Shown in pieces: positions 1-7,920 of a DNA stretch of 7,920 nucleotides. Location: assembly GCA_002376965.1 (NCBI GenBank), contig DFOV01000057.1, forward strand, positions 1 through 7,920. The letters run 5' to 3'. Below the pieces are notes generated by a model. It saw only the letters and a list, made by a program, of their open reading frames with translations. It was not told the origin of the DNA and made no database searches. The DNA is from Gammaproteobacteria bacterium UBA3532. Lineage in GTDB: Bacteria > Pseudomonadota > Gammaproteobacteria > Enterobacterales > UBA3532. The stretch's first letter is position 1. Each line of letters opens with the position of its first letter. The position numbers and the translations under genes are program-made.

Positions 1-270
1 CCCCTTCTCGCTGAGAACTGGCCCTACCCTTACATTAACCGTGTGCTGGTTGTTGATGTTCCTGAAGAAGTACAGCTCCAGCGCGCTTGTGCTCGCGATA
101 GCATGAGTATTGAACAGGCGCAAGCCATTGTTGGTCAGCAGGCGCCGAGACAACAGCGCTTAAGAATTGCAGATGATGTTATCGACAACACAGACTCTAT
201 TGAGCAGCTGCATCTTGCCATAAGGCAGTTGCACCAACGTTATATTGATCTCGCAAAGCTATCACAATAA
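1..270 (+). CDS. coaE: Dephospho-CoA kinase, 3' part (C-terminal 89 residues)
   Basis: CoaE phosphorylates the 3'-hydroxyl of dephospho-CoA with ATP, the last step of cytosolic coenzyme A synthesis. The reading frame is open from the first base of the window and ends at TAA (268-270), so the N-terminal half with the P-loop lies upstream and the gene is cut by the window edge, not broken. What remains matches the C-terminal half of the family: a PLLAEN segment, the strand RVLVVDVP, the QLQRACARD segment with the arginine/aspartate pair typical of the lid region, and the family signature in which Q, R and ADDVIDN are spaced as in other CoaE proteins, followed by a C-terminal helix. The downstream neighbours zapD and yacG are the usual ones; in many gammaproteobacteria type IV pilus genes (pilB, pilC, pilD) lie upstream, which cannot be seen here. 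Identification is firm. Confidence 0.95.
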   Translation, partial: PLLAENWPYPYINRVLVVDVPEEVQLQRACARDSMSIEQAQAIVGQQAPRQQRLRIADDVIDNTDSIEQLHLAIRQLHQRYIDLAKLSQ

Positions 271-278
271 TCTGTTTT

Positions 279-287
279 TGTTATAAT
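279..287 (+). promoter_or_regulatory. Probable extended -10 promoter for zapD-yacG
   Basis: Just after the coaE stop the sequence reads TGTTATAAT: a perfect TATAAT hexamer at 282-287 preceded by the TGn extension at 279-281. The region 17 nt upstream (259-264, ctatca) is a poor -35 match, which is tolerated when an extended -10 is present. Transcription would start near 293-297, only about 30 nt before the zapD ATG. This is inferred from sequence only; read-through from coaE could also supply zapD. Confidence 0.6.
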
Positions 288-325
288 CTAGCCTTTATGG
301 ATGCGATCAGCCACGAGCAAAGTGA

Positions 326-1093
326 ATGAGTTCAGAGAACGTTTTATACGAATACCCGCTCAATGAAAAAATACGGACATACCTTCGCTTAGAGTATCTC
401 TTTAATCATTGTGGTTACTTTGTCATGGGAAGTTCGCCTTGGGAGCACCGCTCTGCAATCGAGCTGCTATTTGATTTGCATACCGTTATTGAGCGTTCTG
501 AAATTCGTGCTGATTTAATTAAAGATCTGGAGCGCAAGCGCCGCGCCCTTAGTGCGCTGATGGACGTTCCTAATGTCGACAAGAAGCGTTTGAGTCAGTT
601 TTTGGATGAGCTTGCTAGCGCTACCGTGAGAATTCAAAAAACTGACCTACGCATTGGTCAGCGTATCAAGTGCAATGAGCTACTCAATAGCATTCGCCAA
701 CGAACCAGTATTCCCGGTGGGGCGTGCAATTTTGATTTACCTGCCTACCATTACTGGCTTCAACAACCCATCGAAAAGAAACGAGAGCAGCTGAACCTAT
801 GGCTTGGCGAATTTAACCCCGTATTTCACGGCTTGGGGCTATTACTAAAAATCATTCGCGACAGTGGTCAGGTTTTTCCCGTCGAGGCCAAAGGTGGTTT
901 TTATCAACATGATTTTGCTGGAGCGGATTATGAACTGCTGCGCATTCAGTTGCCGCGAGAGTATAGCTTTTTCCCTGAGTTCAGTGGAAACAAGCACCGC
1001 ATTGCCATTCGCTTTCTGATACCGAGTACATCAGAGCGGCCTCAGCCTGTCAAAGAGTCAATCACCTTTAACCTATGTTGCTGTTCAGGATAG
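326..1093 (+). CDS. zapD: Cell division protein ZapD (FtsZ-associated, formerly YacF/DUF1342)
   Basis: ZapD binds the C-terminal tail of FtsZ and bundles FtsZ filaments at the cytoplasmic face of the division septum. The 255-residue product is close to the E. coli length (about 247). Family landmarks are visible: the N-terminal block YEYPLNEKIRTYLRLE (residues 8-23), the helical region around 45-120, RQRTSIPGGACNFDLP (124-139), the GGFYQ segment near 190-194, and the beta-rich end with GNKHRIAIRF (221-230). The C-terminus ends in three consecutive cysteines plus Ser-Gly; E. coli ZapD ends in two cysteines. The ATG at 326 places the conserved block at the expected distance, but the ribosome-binding site is weak (GAG at 315-317). 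The gene starts 55 nt after coaE and ends 3 nt before yacG, so it is probably co-transcribed with yacG. Confidence 0.96.
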   Translation: MSSENVLYEYPLNEKIRTYLRLEYLFNHCGYFVMGSSPWEHRSAIELLFDLHTVIERSEIRADLIKDLERKRRALSALMDVPNVDKKRLSQFLDELASATVRIQKTDLRIGQRIKCNELLNSIRQRTSIPGGACNFDLPAYHYWLQQPIEKKREQLNLWLGEFNPVFHGLGLLLKIIRDSGQVFPVEAKGGFYQHDFAGADYELLRIQLPREYSFFPEFSGNKHRIAIRFLIPSTSERPQPVKESITFNLCCCSG

Positions 1094-1096
1094 TTT

Positions 1097-3383
<2,287 letters not shown>

Positions 3384-3450
3384 CAACCTTACCCTTTATG
3401 CGATAGGAGCATCAGCCCGATGTCTAATGACTGAAACTTCAACTGAAAAT

Positions 3451-3478
3451 AAAAAAGGCTGTGGGTTAAACACAGCCT
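3451..3478 (-). terminator. Intrinsic terminator hairpin between guaB and guaA
   Basis: Read on the minus strand, AGGCTGTG and CACAGCCT form an 8-bp GC-rich stem with a 7-nt loop (TTTAACC), directly followed by a run of six T and then ATTTT. It begins about 24 nt after the guaB stop. There is no T-run on the plus-strand side, so the polarity is that of guaB. The form is that of a rho-independent terminator; it may be partial, acting as an attenuator or as a 3' end stabiliser within the gua operon. Confidence 0.85.
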
Positions 3479-3502
3479 CATAATTAAACAACTATTTGAC
3501 AA

Positions 3503-4966
3503 CTACACGCGATAGTTTGGCGCTTCTTTGGTGATGGTTACATCATGCACATGGCTTTCCGACATCCCAGCACCAGATACTTTGACGAATTGTGCTTTGG
3601 TTCGCAGCTCTTCAATTGACCCACAACCAGTTAAGCCCATTGACGACCGAATGCCGCCCATCAGTTGATGCACAATATTGATCAATGTACCTTTGTAAGG
3701 TACTCGGCCTTCAATCCCCTCAGGAACCAGTTTTTCGGCTTCATCCGAACTTTGGAAATAGCGATCGCTGGAGCCATGACGCTGAGACATCGCACCAAGC
3801 GAGCCCATACCACGATAGGATTTGTATGATCGTCCCTGATAAAGCTCTATTTCTCCTGGCGCTTCTTCAGTACCAGCAAGCAAACCACCAACCATGACTG
3901 AACTGGCACCAGCGGCAATCGCCTTGGAAATATCTCCACTATAACGAATACCACCATCAGCAATAACGGGAATACCCGAATTCTTTAATGCATCGACGGC
4001 ATTTGCCACAGCGGAAATTTGTGGAACGCCTACACCGGTGACAATGCGCGTTGTACAAATAGATCCTGGACCAATACCGACTTTTACCGCGTCAGCGCCA
4101 GCTTCAGCGATAGCTTTCGCTCCAGCCGCTGTTGCTACGTTGCCACCAATGATCTGAATATCCGAATATTGTCGACGGATTCTTCGAATGCGATCCAGTA
4201 CCCCTTGACTATGACCGTGGGAGGTGTCAACTAGAACAACATCTACGCCAGCAGCGATCAGGGCAGCAACCCGATCATCGGTGTCTGCTCCTGTTCCAAC
4301 AGCAGCACCAACGCGCAAATGACCAAACTCGTCTTTACAGGCATTTGGCTTATCGATAGCCTTTTGCATGTCTTTTACCGTGACCAAGCCTTTCAGCTCA
4401 AAGTTGTCGTTGGTAATAAGAATCTTCTCGATGCGGTGCTTATGCATCAAGCCTAGAATTTCTTTGTCCGACGCCCCTTCTTTAACCGTAACCAGCTTTT
4501 CTTTACTGGTCATTACTTCGGTAATTGGGCGATCCAGGTGGGTTTCAAAACGTACGTCACGCCCAGTGACGATGCCGACCAGATTGTTGCCATCAACAAC
4601 TGGTACACCAGAAATATTATGTTTGCGAGTTAAGGCAATCAGCTCGCCAATAGTAATGCTCGGTGGAACAGTTATCGGATCGCTAACAATACCGCTCTCG
4701 AACTTTTTAACTTTACGAACATGAGCAGCCTGCTCTTCAATGGTCATGTTCTTATGAATAAAGCTCATTCCACCTTCCTGAGCTAATGCAATAGCTAGGC
4801 GAGCTTCGGATACGGTATCCATCGCCGAGGATACCAAGGGCAGATTTAACTCGATGTCGCGAGTTAAACGCGTTGATAATTGCGCTTCGTGGGGCAATAC
4901 AGTAGAGTGCGCAGGAACCAATAAAACGTCGTCAAAAGTGAGGGCTTCCTCAACAATACGCAACAT
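3503..4966 (-). CDS. guaB: Inosine-5'-monophosphate dehydrogenase GuaB
   Basis: GuaB oxidises IMP to XMP with NAD+, the rate-limiting step toward guanine nucleotides. The 487 residues match the usual length (E. coli 488). The TIM-barrel catalytic domain is interrupted by a Bateman module of two CBS domains (about 92-205), which in this family binds adenine and guanine nucleotides and adjusts activity. Visible motifs are the start block [13 protein letters not shown] (7-19), DTSHGHS (247-253), the catalytic loop [11 protein letters not shown] with catalytic C304, DGGIRYSGD (337-345), the flap [10 protein letters not shown] (384-393) and SQRHGS (394-399). ATG at 4966 is preceded by a GGGG element about 7-10 nt upstream. 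It is the first gene of the minus-strand gua operon and is divergent from xseA. No purine repressor (PurR) box was recognised upstream. Confidence 0.98.
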   Translation of the reverse strand: MLRIVEEALTFDDVLLVPAHSTVLPHEAQLSTRLTRDIELNLPLVSSAMDTVSEARLAIALAQEGGMSFIHKNMTIEEQAAHVRKVKKFESGIVSDPITVPPSITIGELIALTRKHNISGVPVVDGNNLVGIVTGRDVRFETHLDRPITEVMTSKEKLVTVKEGASDKEILGLMHKHRIEKILITNDNFELKGLVTVKDMQKAIDKPNACKDEFGHLRVGAAVGTGADTDDRVAALIAAGVDVVLVDTSHGHSQGVLDRIRRIRRQYSDIQIIGGNVATAAGAKAIAEAGADAVKVGIGPGSICTTRIVTGVGVPQISAVANAVDALKNSGIPVIADGGIRYSGDISKAIAAGASSVMVGGLLAGTEEAPGEIELYQGRSYKSYRGMGSLGAMSQRHGSSDRYFQSSDEAEKLVPEGIEGRVPYKGTLINIVHQLMGGIRSSMGLTGCGSIEELRTKAQFVKVSGAGMSESHVHDVTITKEAPNYRV

Positions 4967-4985
4967 AAATAAACCCCGTCTATCG

Positions 4986-5015
4986 TTGATAAATTGTTAG
5001 ATAGCTTGTTATGCT
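4986..5015 (+). promoter_or_regulatory. Candidate promoter for xseA
   Basis: TTGATA at 4986-4991 (5 of 6 matches to the -35 consensus) is followed after 18 nt by TATGCT at 5010-5015 (4 of 6), itself preceded by the TGn extension at 5007-5009. Transcription would start near 5022 and give a leader of about 135 nt before the xseA ATG. This is the best plus-strand match in the divergent region; it is a prediction from sequence only. Confidence 0.4.
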
Positions 5016-5020
5016 CAGAC

Positions 5021-5055
5021 GGCATAGGTAATGTATAAGACACCATACCTAGGCC
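5021..5055. repeat. Imperfect inverted repeat in the guaB-xseA intergenic region
   Basis: GGCATAGGTA (5021-5030) and TACCTAGGCC (5046-5055) are inverted copies pairing at 9 of 10 positions, with one mismatch (A5024 against G5052) and a 15-nt spacer. There is no adjacent T-run, so it is not an obvious intrinsic terminator. It could be an operator for a dimeric regulator or a hairpin in the leader RNA of guaB or xseA. The pairing is seen directly; the function is unknown. Confidence 0.5.
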
Positions 5056-5123
5056 ATCAGTACCGGAATTTCTCGACAGGACTGACGAACTGAACAACAA
5101 ACAGGCTCCAAATAAAGGGCTGA

Positions 5124-5152
5124 ATTTTACTCCGTTAACTGCCTAAAGTAAA
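5124..5152 (-). promoter_or_regulatory. Candidate promoter for guaB
   Basis: On the minus strand TTTACT (5147-5152, 4 of 6 to the -35 consensus) is followed by exactly 17 nt and TAAAAT (5124-5129, 5 of 6 to the -10 consensus). Transcription would start near 5117, giving a guaB leader of about 150 nt that contains the inverted repeat at 5021-5055. The element lies directly against the xseA start codon. A weaker alternative, ATACAT-like sequence nearer guaB, cannot be excluded. Confidence 0.4.
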
Positions 5153-5157
5153 TTACT

Positions 5158-6492
5158 ATGCCGCCGCTAAATCCGCCACTAAGTATTAGCCAGCTCGTCA
5201 GCGAATGCCGCTTAAATCTTGAAAAGAACCTATTCGATGTTACGGTTGAAGGCGAGATATCTAATCTGGCTATGCCTCGCTCAGGGCATTGGTATTTCAC
5301 TCTTAAGGACAGCAAGTCACAAATTCGTTGTGCGATGTTTAAGGGTGATATCAGAAAAAGCCGACTGAATATTCAAAACGGCGATCAAATCCAAGCCCAA
5401 GGACGCATCAGTGTCTACGAGCCGCGCGGTGATCTACAGTTTATCGCATCTCGTTTGATGCCAGCGGGAGCAGGACAACTGCAACAGGCTTACGAAGCGC
5501 TAAAAGCCAAATTGGCGGCAGAAGGGCTATTTGATCCGGAACGCAAACGGCAGTTGCCCGACATTCCCGCTAAAATAGGCATAATAACCTCGCCCAGCGG
5601 CGCAGCAATAAAGGATGTGTTGACGGTTCTTGCCAGGCGTTGGCCATTAGCTGAAGTTGTTATCTACCCATCAGAAGTGCAGGGGCAAAAAGCGACGTCA
5701 AGCTTAATAAGCGCCTTGCATCTAGCCAACCGACGTAACGAAGTCGATGTGTTACTGCTTACGCGTGGTGGTGGCTCGCTCGAAGACCTATGGTGTTTCA
5801 ATGATGAAAACCTAGTACGCGCAGTGGCTAATAGCCGGTTAATTTGCGTATCTGCTGTCGGTCATGAAATTGATACGACGTTATGCGATCTCGCTGCAGA
5901 TCACCGTAGCCCTACCCCGTCAGCAGCTGCCGAACAGCTCGTTCCAGACCAACAGGACTATTTGCAACAGCTCAAGCAACTTAAACAACGGCTAGAACAG
6001 GCCCAACAACGAACACAACGACAACGAATTCAAGCTCTTGACCACCTCTCACTGAGGCTGGAAGCCCGGTCACCACAACGCCGAATCGCGCAAGCGAATA
6101 GCCAGCTACAGATATTCAACAACAAAATAGCCCATTTAATCGACAAACACTGCCGAAATAGCCATCACAGATTAAATCACGCAGTCAATAAGCTGCAAGC
6201 GAAAACTCCAGTAGTCAGACTGAACACATTAAAGCAGCACCTGATACAAGCCGACACCCTACTCCAACATTACATCAATAGAAAGCTGGCATTAGCTCAA
6301 CACCAATTGGCTCAGCAAACTCATTCACTGGATGCGCTTAGTCCGCTAAACACGCTTAAACGCGGCTACTCAGTTACTCAAAACACAAAGGGACAGGTTA
6401 TCAAGCAGAAAGCTCAGGTCAGCGACGGCGAGAAGCTAACGATCACGCTAAGTGATGGAAAAATAACAGCAAAGGCTATTCTCAACGAATAG
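5158..6492 (+). CDS. xseA: Exodeoxyribonuclease VII large subunit XseA
   Basis: XseA is the catalytic subunit of exonuclease VII, which degrades single-stranded DNA from both ends in complex with several copies of small XseB. The 444 residues are close to the usual length (E. coli 456). The N-terminal OB-fold (about 8-105) has EGEISNLAMPRSGHWYFTLKD-like conservation (31-51) and YEPRGD (87-92). The nuclease domain carries AEGLFD (121-126), RGGGSLEDLW (203-212), GHEID (235-239) and SPTPSAAAE (251-259). A long Gln/Leu/Arg-rich coiled-coil region (about 262-390), expected for XseB binding, precedes the conserved C-terminal LSPLNTLKRGYS (394-405). The ATG at 5158 has no strong Shine-Dalgarno but gives the normal N-terminus. 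The partner xseB is not in this window, which is common because the two genes are often unlinked. It is divergent from guaB and convergent with bamC. Confidence 0.96.
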   Translation: MPPLNPPLSISQLVSECRLNLEKNLFDVTVEGEISNLAMPRSGHWYFTLKDSKSQIRCAMFKGDIRKSRLNIQNGDQIQAQGRISVYEPRGDLQFIASRLMPAGAGQLQQAYEALKAKLAAEGLFDPERKRQLPDIPAKIGIITSPSGAAIKDVLTVLARRWPLAEVVIYPSEVQGQKATSSLISALHLANRRNEVDVLLLTRGGGSLEDLWCFNDENLVRAVANSRLICVSAVGHEIDTTLCDLAADHRSPTPSAAAEQLVPDQQDYLQQLKQLKQRLEQAQQRTQRQRIQALDHLSLRLEARSPQRRIAQANSQLQIFNNKIAHLIDKHCRNSHHRLNHAVNKLQAKTPVVRLNTLKQHLIQADTLLQHYINRKLALAQHQLAQQTHSLDALSPLNTLKRGYSVTQNTKGQVIKQKAQVSDGEKLTITLSDGKITAKAILNE

Positions 6493-6506
6493 CCACAAAC
6501 CGGACG

Positions 6507-7685
6507 CTAATCTTCTTCTGCCTGCTGGGCCTTCTCTTTTTCACGTCGTCGTAAGCGGCGCTCACGTCGCTCGTTCAGCGACTCTCCTCGCTCAGCCGAG
6601 ACCTTATGCAACAAAGTAGCTAACTTCTCAACCACCGCACGGGCAACCGGCTGGTTATCTTCGTCCAGTATACTAATCGAAGTACGACGACCACGTTCAC
6701 CTAATTGGATGTAATAAGTATCCTCATCCAAAGCCAGCGATTCACTCTCCGAGCTTTTTCGCCAAAACGCCAAGCCACCGGAGGGCGAACTATAATCGGT
6801 TTCTAAAAGTCCTAACGACTGATTGCGATCGGTTATTTCAAAGCCAATGGTTGGTAATATATCACTAAGCTGTTGCCAGGTTTGTAAAAAGCCCAAGCTA
6901 CTGATCATCACCGGCTGTACATCGGTTACACTCATCTCAATGGCAATTGGCGTAAAGAAGCTCAGAGAAGCGCTGTCTTTGACCTGCGTGTGAGAAAAAT
7001 TTTCTCCGTAATAGTCAACAAAGTTGTTTAGAAAAGCTATGGCCTCTCGGCTTAATGGCGCATTATCAACCCAGGAAGCGTACTGATCGCGTGGTAAATA
7101 TTGGTTACCTAGCTGCTCAACCCGGATCACCGAACTTTTAGGTAGCGGACCAGCCCTTAGCTCGATAAGATACAAACGTCGATACTTATCCGGCTCATTA
7201 AACTTGGCCAAATCACGAACAACATTGTCCACTCGATTATTTTCAACGATCCAGCCGGTCAAAATTTTCCCAGACTCAACATCAACTTCAGTTACAGGAA
7301 CGCCTGTTCGCTGCAAATAGTCACGCCACAACATCCAGCTTTGTTCAATTGGCTCTTCAAGCAATAACTGTTGCTCTGAGCCTTGCTGATACATACTGGT
7401 TCCAGGATATCGTGCCATCAATACCTGCGGCGCATCAACACTTAACTCGCCACCAACGGGCTGCTTGAGCGTCTGATAACCAACATCAGGAACCGTATAA
7501 ACATTTTTTGACTGCAATGTCAGTCCTTCGGGCAAACTGAGTGGTTTTATTTCCGAGCTATCGAGATAATCATATTCAGTATCGACGCGAATAATCGCAT
7601 CATCACCACGGAAGTAAGCACACCCCGAGGCTAAAACAGCGAAGCCAAGCATGGCCATCTCACCAACAAACTTCAATTTATGCAT
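6507..7685 (-). CDS. bamC: Outer membrane protein assembly factor BamC (lipoprotein)
   Basis: BamC is an accessory lipoprotein of the BAM complex that inserts beta-barrel proteins into the outer membrane; its N-terminal segment contacts BamD. The 392-residue product has a lipoprotein signal: basic MHKLK, a hydrophobic stretch, and the lipobox LASGC with acylated C22. Mature residues about 23-90 look extended, as in the BamD-binding segment of the family. Two helix-grip domains can be inferred at about 105-230 (with TGWIVENN near 143-150) and 255-362. The end (about 365-392) is an unusual Arg/Glu/Lys-rich tail, making the protein longer than E. coli BamC (344). The ATG is 1 nt after the dapA stop, with a weak AGAG ribosome-binding site inside dapA. 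The dapA-bamC order strongly supports the call, since sequence conservation in this family is low. Confidence 0.9.
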   Translation of the reverse strand: MHKLKFVGEMAMLGFAVLASGCAYFRGDDAIIRVDTEYDYLDSSEIKPLSLPEGLTLQSKNVYTVPDVGYQTLKQPVGGELSVDAPQVLMARYPGTSMYQQGSEQQLLLEEPIEQSWMLWRDYLQRTGVPVTEVDVESGKILTGWIVENNRVDNVVRDLAKFNEPDKYRRLYLIELRAGPLPKSSVIRVEQLGNQYLPRDQYASWVDNAPLSREAIAFLNNFVDYYGENFSHTQVKDSASLSFFTPIAIEMSVTDVQPVMISSLGFLQTWQQLSDILPTIGFEITDRNQSLGLLETDYSSPSGGLAFWRKSSESESLALDEDTYYIQLGERGRRTSISILDEDNQPVARAVVEKLATLLHKVSAERGESLNERRERRLRRREKEKAQQAEED

Positions 7686-7686
7686 G

Positions 7687-7920
7687 CTATTTCTCTAGTG
7701 CCTCGGCGCTAATTAACGCTTTCTCTACAACAGGATGAAACTCTGGTGACAGCGGCGTCATTGGCAAGCGGATAGCTGGACCGCATTTAGCCATCTTCCA
7801 CAACGCCCATTTAACCGGAATTGGATTAGCTTCAACGAAGAGCTCTTTATGCAATGGCATCAACTGATTATTGATGACTTCCGCCTCATCCCAGCAGCCA
7901 TCTTTAGCCAGCTCAACCAT
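7687..7920 (-). CDS. dapA: 4-hydroxy-tetrahydrodipicolinate synthase, C-terminal part
   Basis: DapA condenses pyruvate with aspartate-4-semialdehyde, the first committed step of the diaminopimelate/lysine pathway that feeds peptidoglycan and protein synthesis. Only the last 77 residues or so of an expected roughly 290 are in the window; the frame is open to the edge, so the Met at 7918-7920 is internal and the Schiff-base lysine and active-site residues lie outside. The visible part matches the C-terminal helical region of the family: [28 protein letters not shown] conservation (about residues 17-40 of the fragment), then [10 protein letters not shown] (51-60) and a final helix. The stop TAG at 7687-7689 is 1 nt from the bamC ATG, so the two genes are probably translated as one coupled unit. 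Confidence 0.94.
   Translation of the reverse strand: MVELAKDGCWDEAEVINNQLMPLHKELFVEANPIPVKWALWKMAKCGPAIRLPMTPLSPEFHPVVEKALISAEALEK

Noticed and set aside
3430..3448. Direct repeat ACTGAAA in the guaB-guaA gap
   Set aside because: A 7-nt repeat pair is too short to distinguish from chance and has no other supporting signal.
3384..3450. Possible separate guaA promoter after the intercistronic terminator
   Set aside because: The best pair (TTTTCA, 17 nt, TAGACA on the minus strand) matches the consensus poorly, so it is not annotated.
4368..4724. 118-codon open frame on the plus strand inside guaB
   Set aside because: Antisense shadow of the CBS-domain region of guaB; no recognisable domain and no regulatory signals.
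4980..5004. CTATC / GATAG inverted repeat near the guaB start
   Set aside because: Only 5 bp with a 15-nt spacer, which is expected by chance in AT-rich intergenic sequence.
4864..5100. 78-codon minus-strand frame covering most of the guaB leader
   Set aside because: It begins at TTG without a ribosome-binding site, runs into guaB in another frame, and its sequence is low in features; a chance frame is more likely than a leader peptide.
4967..5157. PurR operator or guanine riboswitch upstream of guaB
   Set aside because: No sequence resembling the E. coli PurR box and no conserved purine riboswitch core was recognised in the 191-nt gap.
5127..5315. 62-codon minus-strand frame across the xseA start
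   Set aside because: It is antisense to the conserved OB-fold of xseA and has no independent support.
6493..6506. Bidirectional terminator between xseA and bamC
   Set aside because: The 14-nt gap holds no hairpin or T-run on either strand; termination signals, if any, lie within the coding ends.

Overview
The window is an ordinary chromosomal housekeeping segment of a gammaproteobacterium. The evidence is the gene set: ZapD, YacG and BamC are found essentially only in Gammaproteobacteria and close relatives, and the coaE-zapD-yacG and guaB-guaA-tadA orders recall Pseudomonas-like and marine gammaproteobacterial genomes. A lineage more precise than Pseudomonadales/Oceanospirillales-like would be a guess. 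Coding density is very high. No RNA genes, mobile elements, CRISPR arrays or long repeats were seen, and no stretch longer than 300 bases lacks a gene.

Layout. (1) Bases 1-1309, plus strand: the 3' end of coaE (coenzyme A synthesis), then zapD (FtsZ-bundling division factor) behind its own probable extended -10 promoter, then yacG (small zinc protein, gyrase inhibitor family) only 3 nt after zapD. (2) Bases 1285-4966, minus strand: the guanine nucleotide operon, read as guaB (IMP dehydrogenase), guaA (GMP synthetase), tadA (tRNA adenosine deaminase). tadA overlaps the end of guaA by 10 nt, and its 3' end overlaps yacG antisense by 25 nt. A clear intrinsic terminator hairpin lies between guaB and guaA. 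(3) Bases 4967-5157: a 191-nt divergent regulatory region between guaB and xseA, with one candidate promoter on each strand and an imperfect inverted repeat. (4) Bases 5158-6492, plus strand: xseA, large subunit of exonuclease VII. (5) Bases 6507-7920, minus strand: dapA (3' part, lysine/peptidoglycan precursor synthesis) followed after 1 nt by bamC, a lipoprotein of the outer-membrane beta-barrel assembly machine. bamC converges on xseA with a 14-nt gap.

How the genes fit together: GuaB and GuaA perform the two consecutive steps IMP to XMP to GMP. TadA makes the wobble inosine of tRNA-Arg, and its link to the purine genes looks like positional and translational coupling rather than a shared pathway. 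CoaE, ZapD and YacG are grouped by conserved synteny, not by a common reaction. dapA and bamC are both envelope related and almost certainly co-transcribed.

I looked for an undescribed system and did not find one. Every substantial reading frame is assigned to a known family. The observations worth a second look are small: the intercistronic gua terminator, the guaB-xseA inverted repeat, a ten-codon frame overlapping the zapD start, the yacG/tadA overlap and a charged tail on BamC.
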